Assembly (NCBI GenBank): GCA_016196755.1
Contig: JACPXC010000031.1
Span: forward strand, 1 to 64,000
Reading direction: 5' to 3'
Length of the DNA: 64,000 bases
Origin: Elusimicrobiota bacterium
GTDB lineage: Bacteria; Elusimicrobiota; Elusimicrobia; UBA1565
Shown here: positions 24,878 through 33,093 of the stretch, piece after piece
Layout: each line of letters begins with the position of its first letter
Position numbering within the stretch: position 1 is the first letter of the stretch
The notes under the pieces: model-generated
Seen by the model: only the letters and a program-made list of their open reading frames with translations
Told to the model about the DNA's origin: nothing
Databases searched by the model: none
Made by a program: the position numbers and the translations under genes

Positions 24878-25710
24878 TGTACAACGCCACCGCCGAGCTC
24901 GTGCGCGAGGCGTCGAACGCGCGCATCATCCGCGTGCGGCCGGACTGGCCCAAGCGCCGCCGGCTGGGCGGGCAGTACGGCAGCCTGGGCCTGGCCTCGG
25001 CCGCCGACCCCGCCAAGCTCGTCAAGCGCGCCTACTCGGTGTCGAGCCCCATGGTGGACGCCTCCGGAGCCCTCATCGACGACGACGAGGTGGACTGGCT
25101 GGAGTTCTACTTCAACCGGGTCGCCGGCGCGCCCGACCGCGAGGGCCTGACCCCCAAGCTCTTCGCGCTCAAGTCCGGCGACCGCATCTTCTGCGGCGAG
25201 AAGATCACCGGCCATTGCACCTTGGAGCGCGTGCCGCGCGAGCGCGACCTCCTGCTCGTCTCCACCACGACCGGCGAGGCCGCCGCCAACGCCATCCTGG
25301 CCCAGCACCTGGCCGAGGGGCGCCCCGGCATGGCCTGCAGCCTGGTGCTCGGCGACGCGGCCTGGGAGAGCCTCTACCGCCCCGAGCACGCCGCTCTCCA
25401 GAAGGCGTTCCCCCGCGCCCGCGTCGTCGAGGTCTCGGCCGACGACGCCGTGACCCGGACCGAGGCCATGCTCAAGGCCGCCTTCGCCGACGCCGAGACC
25501 TCGCGCCGCTCGTTCGGCTTCGCTCTCGCGCCGACCAAGACCCATTTCTTCCTCATCGGCGACCCGGCCATGATCGGAGCGCCGCGCAAGCTCGGCGCCT
25601 GGACCTACGAGGACGCCGCCGGCGGCCTCCTGCCGGTCCTGGCCAAAGCGGGATTCACTCCGGCCACGCGCTTCAAGGAAGGGGACATAGACCATGAAAG
25701 CTACTGGTAA
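24877..25710 (+). CDS. Ferredoxin-NADP+ reductase-like flavoprotein
   Basis: 277 residues. The FAD-binding signature RAYSVSSP appears at about residue 50 and is followed by the GEKITGHCTLE strand, then a nucleotide-binding half starting LLLVSTTTGEAAAN. The family passes electrons between NAD(P)H and ferredoxin or flavodoxin. ATG start sharing its A with the HAD stop. It is directly coupled (17-base overlap) to the Fe-S protein gene that follows, so the two probably form an electron-transfer pair. Such a module is not expected in a polysaccharide operon. Confidence 0.8.
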   Translation: MYNATAELVREASNARIIRVRPDWPKRRRLGGQYGSLGLASAADPAKLVKRAYSVSSPMVDASGALIDDDEVDWLEFYFNRVAGAPDREGLTPKLFALKSGDRIFCGEKITGHCTLERVPRERDLLLVSTTTGEAAANAILAQHLAEGRPGMACSLVLGDAAWESLYRPEHAALQKAFPRARVVEVSADDAVTRTEAMLKAAFADAETSRRSFGFALAPTKTHFFLIGDPAMIGAPRKLGAWTYEDAAGGLLPVLAKAGFTPATRFKEGDIDHESYW

Positions 25711-26713
25711 GACCGCCGTCTCGCGCCTCGAGGCCCAGCGCAAGATCCTCAAGGCCGGCCACTTCTTCAAGCTCATCTGCGGCGCCGGCAACGAGGACCC
25801 CGACGAGGTCTACAAGCTGAGCCTGGTCTACACTTTGGCCGGGGCTCTCGGCATCGACTTGGCCGCCCGCGCCGACGTGGTCACCGCGGCCAAGCGCGGC
25901 GTAGCCGACGCCAAGAAGCTGGCCCCCGCCTACGGCCTCAAAGAGTTCATCGCGCCCTACCTGACCGTCTCGGTGGGCATGGCCGGCGACCCGCACGTGC
26001 GCAAGGCCCGGATCCTCGACGACAACTGCACCGAGTGCAACGCCTGCATCCCGGTCTGCCCCACCGAGGCCATCCCGAAGTCCTTGACCATCATCGAGAG
26101 CCGCTGCATCGGCTGCGGCGCCTGCGGCGTGGCCTGCCAAGACGACGCCATCGGCTACTCGCACAAGACTATCGCGATGGAGAAGGTCCTCAAAGAGTGC
26201 ATCGCGGCCGGCGCCGAGAACATCGAGCTGCACTGCGCCGTCCCCGACCACGAGCAGTCGCTCAAGGAGTGGAAGCTCGTAGCGGGCCTCCTGCCCGACG
26301 GGTTCTTGAGCGTCTGCGTGGACCGCGGCTATCTTTCGAACCACGAGCTCAAGAAGCGCCTCGAGCTCATGCTCGAGCACGCCCGCGGGCGCATGATCGT
26401 CCAGGCCGACGGCATCCCGATGAGCGGCGGCAAGGACGACTTCAACACCACCCTCCAGGCCGTGGCCACGGCCGACATCGTGGCCAAGATGAAGCTGCCG
26501 GTGCATCTACTGCTCTCGGGCGGCACCAACTCGAAGACCGTCGAGCTCTCGAAAGCCTGCGGCGTCCCGTACGCCGGGGCGTCCTTGGGCACCTACGCCC
26601 GCCACCTAGTCTACGAGCACTTAAACGACCCCGCCTTCCCCGACGAGAAGGCCCTGCGGCCCGCCGTCGAGAAGGCCCGGCGCCTGGTCGAGACCTGCCG
26701 GCCCATGGAGTGA
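25694..26713 (+). CDS. LdpA-like protein with two [4Fe-4S] motifs
   Basis: 339 residues. The N-terminal FFKLICGAGNEDPDEV and LVYTLAGALGIDLAAR resemble LdpA, an iron-sulfur protein first described as a cyanobacterial clock input. A ferredoxin module follows with CTECNACIPVCP (near 112-123) and CIGCGACGVACQ (near 138-149), enough for two [4Fe-4S] clusters. The rest is a TIM-like domain (IVQADGIPMSGG, LLSGGTNSKT). It probably accepts electrons from the upstream flavoprotein. Assignment as LdpA-like is from remembered motifs, not a search. Confidence 0.75.
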   Translation: MKATGKTAVSRLEAQRKILKAGHFFKLICGAGNEDPDEVYKLSLVYTLAGALGIDLAARADVVTAAKRGVADAKKLAPAYGLKEFIAPYLTVSVGMAGDPHVRKARILDDNCTECNACIPVCPTEAIPKSLTIIESRCIGCGACGVACQDDAIGYSHKTIAMEKVLKECIAAGAENIELHCAVPDHEQSLKEWKLVAGLLPDGFLSVCVDRGYLSNHELKKRLELMLEHARGRMIVQADGIPMSGGKDDFNTTLQAVATADIVAKMKLPVHLLLSGGTNSKTVELSKACGVPYAGASLGTYARHLVYEHLNDPAFPDEKALRPAVEKARRLVETCRPME

Positions 26714-26717
26714 CCCC

Positions 26718-27494
26718 ATGCTCGAAAAGAACCCCCTGAAGGAGAAGCTCGCCGCCGGGAAGGCCTGCCTGGGCACCTGGAACACGTTGGCCTCGCCCCT
26801 GGTCACCGACGCGCTGGCCCACTCCGGCCTCGACTTCGTCATCGTCGACATGGAGCACGGCGCGTTCAAGCCCGACCTGATCGGCCCGGCGGTCTCGGCC
26901 TGCGAGGCTCGCGGCGTCTCGGCCCTGGTGCGCATGCCGGCGCTCGAGGACTGGCTGGTCCTGCAGGCGTTAGACCAGGGAGCCCACGGCGTCGTCATCC
27001 CCCACATCGAGAGCGCCGAGGACGCCAAGAAGCTGGTCTCTTACGCCAAGTACCACCCGCTAGGCACCAGAGGCTTTACCCCGTTCCCCAAGGGCGGCGG
27101 CTTCACGGGCCAGGGCGCGGCCACCTACGCCGCGCGCGCCAACCTGCTGACGATGACCGCGGCCATCGTCGAGTCCAAGGCCGGCCTCGACGCGCTCGAC
27201 GGCATCCTCGGGGTCGAAGGCCTCGACGTGGTCTACTTCGGCGCCTACGACCTCTCCCAGGCCCTGGGCGTCCCCGGCCAGGTCGACTCGCCCGCCCTCC
27301 TCAAGGTCATCGAGGACGGCGTACGCCGCGCGCGCAAGGCCGGCAAGGCCGCCGGCGGCTTCGTGCCGCGCTCGCGCGAGCACCTCAAGCGCTGCCTCGA
27401 CATGGGGATGACCTTCATCACCTATGAGGTCGATTCGTCCGCTCTGGCCCGGCCCTACGCCGAGGCCGCCGCCTGGCTGCGCGAGGGCCAGTGA
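26718..27494 (+). CDS. HpcH/HpaI-family class II aldolase
   Basis: 258 residues: LGTWNTLASP, VIVDMEHGAFKP (metal-binding region), GVVIPHIESAEDAKK and the family sequence GTRGFTP. These enzymes reversibly join pyruvate (or oxaloacetate) with an aldehyde to give 4-hydroxy-2-keto acids such as 2-keto-3-deoxy sugar acids. The neighbour downstream is a CMP-Kdo-synthetase-like gene, which makes a biosynthetic role (forming a 3-deoxy-ulosonic acid from pyruvate) attractive. No KdsA-type synthase is seen in the window. Confidence 0.87.
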   Translation: MLEKNPLKEKLAAGKACLGTWNTLASPLVTDALAHSGLDFVIVDMEHGAFKPDLIGPAVSACEARGVSALVRMPALEDWLVLQALDQGAHGVVIPHIESAEDAKKLVSYAKYHPLGTRGFTPFPKGGGFTGQGAATYAARANLLTMTAAIVESKAGLDALDGILGVEGLDVVYFGAYDLSQALGVPGQVDSPALLKVIEDGVRRARKAGKAAGGFVPRSREHLKRCLDMGMTFITYEVDSSALARPYAEAAAWLREGQ

Positions 27495-28234
27495 GCTCGA
27501 AGGTCGTAGCGCTGATCCCGGCGCGCCTCGAGTCCTCGCGCCTGCCGCGCAAAGCCTTGGTCGATATCTGCGGCCTGCCGATGATCGTCCACGTCCTCAA
27601 GCGCTGTCAGCGCGCGAAGAGCTTGGACGAGGTCATCGTAGCCACCGACAACGCCGAGATCCGCGACGCCGTCGAAAAGGCCGGCGGGCGCGTCATCATG
27701 ACGCGCTCCGACCACCAGACCGGCAGCGACCGCATCGCCGAGGCCGCCTCCAAGCTCGACTGCTCCATCGTCGTCAACATCCAGGGCGACGAGGCCCTGG
27801 TGAAGCCCGAGCACGTCGACGCCGCGGTCCGGGGCCTGCAGGCCGACCCCGAGGCCGGCATCGCCCTCTTGGTCAACCCTTTCAAGAAGTACCAGTCGCC
27901 CTCCGACATCAAGGTCGTCCTCGACGAGCGCGGCTACGTCATGTACCTCTCGCGCGCCGACATCCCCTCGGGCGCGCGCACTCCCCAGCCGCCGATGCTC
28001 AAGGCCTACCACGTCGTCCCGTTCCGCAAGGCGTTCCTCCTCGAGTACGCGGCCTGGCCCAAGGGAGCGCTCGAGCAGATCGAATTCAACGAGTATCTGC
28101 GCATCCTCGAGAAGGGACGGCGCATCCGCGCCGTCCACGTAGACTCCAGCGCGGTCAGCGTCGACACGGCCGCCGACCTCGAGTTCGTGCGCGGCGAGAT
28201 GGCGAAGGACGCGCTATTTGCGGAGTATCGCTGA
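27491..28234 (+). CDS. 3-deoxy-manno-octulosonate cytidylyltransferase family (KdsB-like)
   Basis: 247 residues: ALIPARLESSRLPRKAL at the N terminus, VIMTRSDHQTGSDRIAEA and VVNIQGDEALV match CMP-Kdo synthetases. It activates a 3-deoxy-ulosonic acid with CTP. GTG start in a GTGA overlap with the aldolase. It could be the housekeeping KdsB, but its tight coupling to aldolase and Fe-S genes suggests a dedicated activating enzyme for a Kdo-like sugar. Confidence 0.88.
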   Translation: MSSKVVALIPARLESSRLPRKALVDICGLPMIVHVLKRCQRAKSLDEVIVATDNAEIRDAVEKAGGRVIMTRSDHQTGSDRIAEAASKLDCSIVVNIQGDEALVKPEHVDAAVRGLQADPEAGIALLVNPFKKYQSPSDIKVVLDERGYVMYLSRADIPSGARTPQPPMLKAYHVVPFRKAFLLEYAAWPKGALEQIEFNEYLRILEKGRRIRAVHVDSSAVSVDTAADLEFVRGEMAKDALFAEYR

Positions 28235-29988
28235 TGCGGCTGGCCCACCCCCGCGAGCTGCCCGAGCGCGCCGCGGCGGGGCTCAGCGGCACCTGGGCCT
28301 ACGTGGGCCGCGACGACTTCGAGCTGCGGCGCTGGGAAGCGGCTTTGGCCGGGAAGCTCGAGCGCCTGCCGGTAGGCGCCGCGCTCCAGGACGCCGCGGC
28401 GCGCCTGCGGACGCCGTTCCTCACGGCGCTGGCCGAGGCCGGCAAGGCCAACGACTCGCTTGAGTGGTGGTCGGGACGCATCGCCGACGAGGATACGCTG
28501 ACGGGCTCGCTGTTCTTCTGGACCTGCGCCCTGGAGGTCGTGCGGACCCTGCGCGCCGGCCCGCGGCCGCCCGTCCTCATCGTCTCCGAGAACGAGGACT
28601 TCCTGGCCGCCCTCGGCGACAGGAGCCTCCTGCGCCCGCGCCTGCGCGACGCCCTCCTGGCCGCCGGGCGCTGGGCGCGCTGGGCCTGGCGCTCGCTCGG
28701 CGAATGGGCCGCGGCCCGCCGCTCCGGCGCGCCCGCCCCGCTCGGCGACGGCAAGGGCGCGGTCCTGCTCCACACCTGGGCGGGGCCGGGCTACTTCGCT
28801 AAGGACGGCCCCAAAGACGCCTACTTCGGCCCGCTGGCCAAGCTCCTGACCGAGCGCGGCAAGCGCGTCGTCGTCCTGCCCTTCCTCCAGTCCCCCGGCC
28901 GCCCGCGCGTCGAGGCCCTGGCCTGGCTGCGCAAGAGCGGCGACCACCTCATCGCCGAGGACCACTATAGCCTGGTCGACTATATCTGGGCCGCGGCCGT
29001 GGCCTTCCGTGCCGCCTCGTTACCCGGCGAGTTCCCGAAGGTGGCGGGCCTGGACCTGAGCGTCCTCGTGGCCCGCGAGCGGCGCCTCCAGCGCGCGAAC
29101 ACCTCGAAGGTCCCGTTCATCATGTACGCGCGCTTGGTGTCGCGCCTTGCGGAGCGGGGCTTCCAGCCCGACGCCGCCATCCAGACCTTCGAGAACAGCG
29201 CCGACGAAAAGCCCCTGCTCATCGCGGCGCGCGAGAATTGGCCGCGCACGCTGACCGTAGGCTACCAGCACAACGTATCGCTCTTGCCCATGATGGTCCA
29301 GCATTTCACGGCCCCCGACGGGCCCCAGCCCCAGCGCATCGTCTGCTGCTCGCCGTTCCTCAAGGGCCTGCTCGAGCGCCACGGCTTCAAGCCCGAGACC
29401 CTGCGCGTGGGGCCGTCCTTGCGCTACCTCTCGATCCTGCCGCCGCCGCCCCCGCACGCGCCGGAGCCGAACACGGTGCTGGTCTGCCTGTCGCTCGAGG
29501 CCGGCGGGGCCGTCGAGACCGCCTTCCTGGTCGGGGAGGCCCTGCGCGGCCGGCCCGACGTCAAGGTCCGGGTCAAGCCGCATCCGATGACGCCGCAGGA
29601 CCTGCTCGCGCGGCTCAAGGCCGAGCTCTCGGGGCCCAAGTTCGAGTTCGTCTCAGGCCGCGTCGAGGACTGGTCCGCGCGCTCGGCCTGCGCCGTGGTG
29701 GCCGGCAGCACGGTGTCGATGGACTTCGCCCTGGCCGGCGTGCCGGTGGTCCAGGTCGGCCGCGAGACCGCGCTCGACTTCGACCCGCTGGCCTATTTCG
29801 ACGGCTTTCCGCGGCCCGTCCGCGACGCGGCCGCCCTGCGCCGCGAGGTGGAGAAGGCCCTGGCCGCGGCCGGCGCCGACGCCGCGGCGCTCATGGCCCA
29901 GGCCGGCCGCCTGCGCGCCGAATGCTTGAGCCCGCTGACCCCCGAATCCATGGACGCGTTCCTGCCGGAGGCCGCATGCGCGGTCTGA
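28234..29988 (+). CDS. Large surface-carbohydrate biosynthesis protein (putative glycosyltransferase)
   Basis: 584 residues without clear membrane segments. The middle has AVLLHTWAGPGYF and LLTERGKRVVVLPFLQ; the C-terminal half has VGYQHNVSLLPMM, VCCSPFLKGLL, a proline-rich linker, VKVRVKPHPMTP and CAVVAGSTVSMDFALAGVPVV, a GT-B donor site as in Kdo-transferase- or capsule-type enzymes. ATG start in an ATGA overlap; the longer frame from 27424 is a shadow. By position it is the likely transferase for the CMP-sugar made by the preceding genes. Confidence 0.68.
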   Translation: MRLAHPRELPERAAAGLSGTWAYVGRDDFELRRWEAALAGKLERLPVGAALQDAAARLRTPFLTALAEAGKANDSLEWWSGRIADEDTLTGSLFFWTCALEVVRTLRAGPRPPVLIVSENEDFLAALGDRSLLRPRLRDALLAAGRWARWAWRSLGEWAAARRSGAPAPLGDGKGAVLLHTWAGPGYFAKDGPKDAYFGPLAKLLTERGKRVVVLPFLQSPGRPRVEALAWLRKSGDHLIAEDHYSLVDYIWAAAVAFRAASLPGEFPKVAGLDLSVLVARERRLQRANTSKVPFIMYARLVSRLAERGFQPDAAIQTFENSADEKPLLIAARENWPRTLTVGYQHNVSLLPMMVQHFTAPDGPQPQRIVCCSPFLKGLLERHGFKPETLRVGPSLRYLSILPPPPPHAPEPNTVLVCLSLEAGGAVETAFLVGEALRGRPDVKVRVKPHPMTPQDLLARLKAELSGPKFEFVSGRVEDWSARSACAVVAGSTVSMDFALAGVPVVQVGRETALDFDPLAYFDGFPRPVRDAAALRREVEKALAAAGADAAALMAQAGRLRAECLSPLTPESMDAFLPEAACAV

Positions 29989-30866
29989 CCCGCCGCGTCC
30001 TGCGCGCGGCCGGACGGCGCTTGAGCGCGCTCTCCGAACGGTTGGCCGACGACCGCCCCGGGGAGGCGCACCGGCGCGCGGTGCTGTCCGCCAACGCCGG
30101 CCACGACATGGCCGCCGACCCCGACGAGGCGCACTACGCGCGCCAGTACCTGAGCCTGATCACGCCGGCTCTCGAGACGCTGTCGGCGGGCAAGAGCGCG
30201 AAGATCCTGGACCTGGGCTGCGGCCATGGGCGGTTGACCATTCCCTGCGCCGAATTTGCGAGCGCGGGCCGCGTCGTCGCCGTGGACTTCAGCGCCTCCG
30301 CGCTGGCCAGCCTTGCCGCCGGCGCGAAGGCTAAGGGCTTGGGCAACGTCGGGTTGTGCGAGGCCGATGCGGCAACCTTTGCCGCCGGCCTGCCTCCGGG
30401 TTCGTTCGACGCCGCGCTTTGCTGCGAGGTGCTCTACAACGTCCCCGAGTGGCGGGCTGTCCTGTCCTCCCTTTCAAAAGCCCTCAAGCCCGGCGGCGTC
30501 CTCGTCGTGTCGCTGCGCTCGCGCTGGTTCGAGTTGACCCGCGCCGCCGCGGCCCGCGACATGAAGAGCGCCCGGACCGCCCGCGACGCCCGCGAGGGCC
30601 GCTTCGGCGACGGCGACGCCTGGTCGTGCTGGCACACCCCCGAGGAGGCCGCCGCGGCCGTCACCGCCGCCGGCCTGTCCGTCGAGCGCGTGGCCGGCAT
30701 CGGCGTCTTGAGCGGCCTGCCCGACGACCCTTTTGGAAGATTGTTGAGCCCCAGCCGCCTGGTCGGAGACGAGCGCTGCGGGCTCTTCGAGCTGGAGACC
30801 TCCCTGGCCTCGGAGTACGCCGGCCAGGGACGCTACATCGCCGTGGTCGCGCGGAGAAACCCATGA
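29976..30866 (+). CDS. Class I SAM-dependent methyltransferase
   Basis: 296 residues. ILDLGCGHGRLT is motif I, VVAVDFSASAL follows, and CCEVLYNVPEW then LKPGGVLVVSL are motifs IV-V. Overlaps the upstream glycosyltransferase by 13 bases and the downstream aminotransferase by 4. Probably methylates a sugar residue or glycan end; methyl capping can set chain length in O-antigens. Confidence 0.82.
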   Translation: MRGLTRRVLRAAGRRLSALSERLADDRPGEAHRRAVLSANAGHDMAADPDEAHYARQYLSLITPALETLSAGKSAKILDLGCGHGRLTIPCAEFASAGRVVAVDFSASALASLAAGAKAKGLGNVGLCEADAATFAAGLPPGSFDAALCCEVLYNVPEWRAVLSSLSKALKPGGVLVVSLRSRWFELTRAAAARDMKSARTARDAREGRFGDGDAWSCWHTPEEAAAAVTAAGLSVERVAGIGVLSGLPDDPFGRLLSPSRLVGDERCGLFELETSLASEYAGQGRYIAVVARRNP

Positions 30867-31987
30867 TCGCCATCTCAAAGCCCGTCACCGGACCCGAGGA
30901 GATCGCCGCCATGTCGAAGGTCTTCGACTCCGGCTGGCTCGGCCTGGGCGCCACCGTCCAGGAGTTCGAGGAAGCCCTCAAGGCCTACCTGGGCGCCAAG
31001 CACGTGGTGGCGGTCAACACCGGCACCTCCGCCATCCACTTGGCGCTGGCCGCCTTGAAGCTCAAGCCCGGCGACGAGGTCATCGTCCCGTCAATCACCT
31101 TCGGCGCCTGCGTGCAGTCCATACTCCAGGCCGGCGGCACGCCGGTCTTCGCCGAGTCGCGCGCAGAGGACCTCCTGCTCGACGTAGACGACGTGGAGCG
31201 CAAGCTCACCTCGCGAACCAAGGCCGTGATGCCGGTCCACTACTGCGGCAACCCCTGCGACTTAGAGCGCCTGCGCGCTCTTGGCAAGGCCAAGGGCTTC
31301 GTCGTCGTCGAGGACGCCGCCCACGCCTTGGGCTCGGACTACAAAGGCGGCAAGATCGGCGGCACGGGCAAGCTGGTCTGCTTCAGCTTTGACCCCATCA
31401 AGAACATCACCACCGGCGAGGGGGGCGCTGTCGCCACCGACGACGACGCCCTGGCCGAGGACATGCGCCGCATGCGCATCCTCGGCATCGACAAGGAGAC
31501 CTGGCGGCGCTACAACAACACCCGGGGCTATCTCTACGAGATCACCTCCGACGGGTTCCGCTACCACATGCCGAACTTCTGCGCCGCGGTGGGCTTGGTT
31601 CAGATGAAGAAGCTCCCCGGCTTCGTCGCGCGGCGCCGCGAGATCGCCAAGCGCTACGACGCGGCATTCAAGGGCCTGCCCGGGCTCATGACCCTGACGG
31701 TCGACTACGCGACGGTGGCGCCGCACATCTACATCGTGCGCGTCGACGCCGCCCGGCGCGAGGCGCACATGGAGGCGCTCAAGGCCAAGGGCGTGGCCAC
31801 GGGCGTGCACTACATCGCCAACCACATCCAACCCTACTTCAAGCCGTTCGTGAGGACGCCGCTGCCCGTGGCCGACCGGCTCTGGCAGGAGATCATGACC
31901 ATCCCGCTCCACTGCGGGATGACGGACGCCGACGTGGAGACCGTCATCGGGGCCGTGAAGGGGTTGTTCGCCAGGCAGGCGGCGTAG
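30863..31987 (+). CDS. DegT/DnrJ/EryC1/StrS-family aminotransferase
   Basis: 374 residues, full family length. AVNTGTSAIHLAL, VEDAAHALGS with the cofactor Asp, and SFDPIKNITTGEGG carrying the PLP Lys are all present; it ends with the usual IMTIPLHCGMTDADVE segment. This class converts 4-keto (or 3-keto) NDP-sugars to amino sugars. It could be the partner of the LegB-like dehydratase at 34641-35666, as LegC is of LegB. Last gene before the lower-GC insert. Confidence 0.9.
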   Translation: MIAISKPVTGPEEIAAMSKVFDSGWLGLGATVQEFEEALKAYLGAKHVVAVNTGTSAIHLALAALKLKPGDEVIVPSITFGACVQSILQAGGTPVFAESRAEDLLLDVDDVERKLTSRTKAVMPVHYCGNPCDLERLRALGKAKGFVVVEDAAHALGSDYKGGKIGGTGKLVCFSFDPIKNITTGEGGAVATDDDALAEDMRRMRILGIDKETWRRYNNTRGYLYEITSDGFRYHMPNFCAAVGLVQMKKLPGFVARRREIAKRYDAAFKGLPGLMTLTVDYATVAPHIYIVRVDAARREAHMEALKAKGVATGVHYIANHIQPYFKPFVRTPLPVADRLWQEIMTIPLHCGMTDADVETVIGAVKGLFARQAA

Positions 31988-32013
31988 CCAATTACAACAA
32001 AAGGACCATCCAC

Positions 32014-32451
32014 ATGCCGACCAACGCCAAGCTAGACCATATCCTTGAAGGGATAGAATTCGTCGCGGCTGGTCAACTTATAGAGCATACCGGCTACATC
32101 TGCAAAAAGACCGGCGAGGTCCACTGCTACAGCGAGGATTGCGACGAGAAGCCCGCCGACTTCGATCCCAATGAGCACATCGCCCTTCCAGACAAGCGCA
32201 GCCTCGATCTCGGGAAGGAACTTGTCTTCAGATTCACCCGGGAATTTCTTTCGGAGTCACAGAGCGACATCAGAAACTTCTTCAGAAAACGAGGCGCATT
32301 TGCCAAGTTCAAAGTTCTCCTTGAACAGAAGCAAATGCTCCAGCACTGGTATGACTATGAGCATCGAGCGACAGAGGAAGCCGTCCGAGGCTGGTGCGAG
32401 GCAAACGAGATCGTGCTTGACAGAGCTACCGGGATGGAACGGAAAACATGA
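32014..32451 (+). CDS. UPF0158-family hypothetical protein
   Basis: 145 residues, ATG preceded by AAAGGA. The order is a Tyr/Cys-containing N-terminal strand region (GYICKKTGEVHCYSED), a helical acidic middle, then RKRGAFAKFKVLLEQ and a WYDYEHRATEEAVRGWCE tail, which match the UPF0158 pattern. Biochemical function of the family is not known. It overlaps the pRiA4b-like gene by 4 bases, so the two are co-translated. Confidence 0.72.
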   Translation: MPTNAKLDHILEGIEFVAAGQLIEHTGYICKKTGEVHCYSEDCDEKPADFDPNEHIALPDKRSLDLGKELVFRFTREFLSESQSDIRNFFRKRGAFAKFKVLLEQKQMLQHWYDYEHRATEEAVRGWCEANEIVLDRATGMERKT

Positions 32452-33071
32452 CCACACAACATGAGGTTTCATTCAAAATCCCGCGCCGCAGTCACTCATA
32501 CAAGGAGGTCTTTCAATTTCGCATCTCACTTTCCGGCATCACGCCCCAGATTTGGCGGCGCATCCAGGTCCCCACGACCTTCACCTTTTACGACCTGCAC
32601 GTCGCCATCCAAGACGCCATGGGCTGGGAAGATAGACATCTCCATGTCTTCGAGATCGGCGTTTCGCAGATGATGCGCATCGAATGCCCGCACGCAGAGC
32701 CTGAGCCTTGGGAGAATGTCCAGTATTGGACCACGGAGGTCCCTCTCAAGACACATTTCAAGAGAGTCGGCACTTCGGTGGCGTATCGTTATGACTTTGG
32801 CGATGACTGGCTTCACTTGATCGAACTCGAGGGCATCGCGAAACCCGAAGACGGTGAACTCTATCCGAAGTGCTTGAACGGAGAGCGCGCCTGCCCTCCG
32901 GAAGACTGCGGCGGGCCCGGGGGCTATGCGGACTGCGTTGAGGCGCTGAAGAAGAATGGGAACAAGGAACGGCGTGCCTGGCTCGGCGAGTGGCGCCCAG
33001 ATGCGTTTTCGGTGAAGAAAGTTAAGTTCGGATCTCCCCGCGCACGATTTTTGAAGGGGTTTGGCGAATGA
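32448..33071 (+). CDS. Plasmid pRiA4b ORF-3-like (IS1096 TnpR-like) protein
   Basis: 207 residues. FQFRISLSGITPQIWRRIQVP, TFYDLHVAIQDAMGW, YDFGDDWLHLIELE and PEDCGGPGGY are the hallmark blocks of the pRiA4b ORF-3 family. The family is frequent on plasmids and mobile DNA and is related to the TnpR passenger of IS1096; its molecular function is unproven. Lower GC than the glycan genes around it. No transposase accompanies it here. Confidence 0.88.
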   Translation: MTTQHEVSFKIPRRSHSYKEVFQFRISLSGITPQIWRRIQVPTTFTFYDLHVAIQDAMGWEDRHLHVFEIGVSQMMRIECPHAEPEPWENVQYWTTEVPLKTHFKRVGTSVAYRYDFGDDWLHLIELEGIAKPEDGELYPKCLNGERACPPEDCGGPGGYADCVEALKKNGNKERRAWLGEWRPDAFSVKKVKFGSPRARFLKGFGE

Positions 33072-33093
33072 GGGCAGCCAAAGCTTAATCACC

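Larger units (their letters stand above)
31988..33093. other. Lower-GC accessory segment within the glycan operon
   Basis: The stretch between the aminotransferase stop and the next glycosyltransferase has visibly lower GC and more varied codon use than either side and encodes two proteins with no known glycan role (UPF0158 and pRiA4b ORF-3-like). No transposase, terminal inverted repeat or target duplication was found at its edges, so horizontal acquisition is an inference. Confidence 0.5.

Noticed and set aside
27424-28233. N-terminal extension of the glycosyltransferase frame across the KdsB-like gene
   Set aside because: The sequence is arginine-rich and motif-free, and the ATG at 28234 makes the standard ATGA junction, so the extension is a shadow.
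10851-28234. KdsB-like and NeuA-like genes as a duplication of one enzyme
   Set aside because: Their N-terminal signatures differ (ARGGSKGIPRKN against ARLESSRLPRKA) and identify separate subfamilies.
31988-33093. Insertion sequence
   Set aside because: pRiA4b ORF-3-like proteins relate to IS1096 TnpR, but no transposase, terminal inverted repeats or target duplication could be found.
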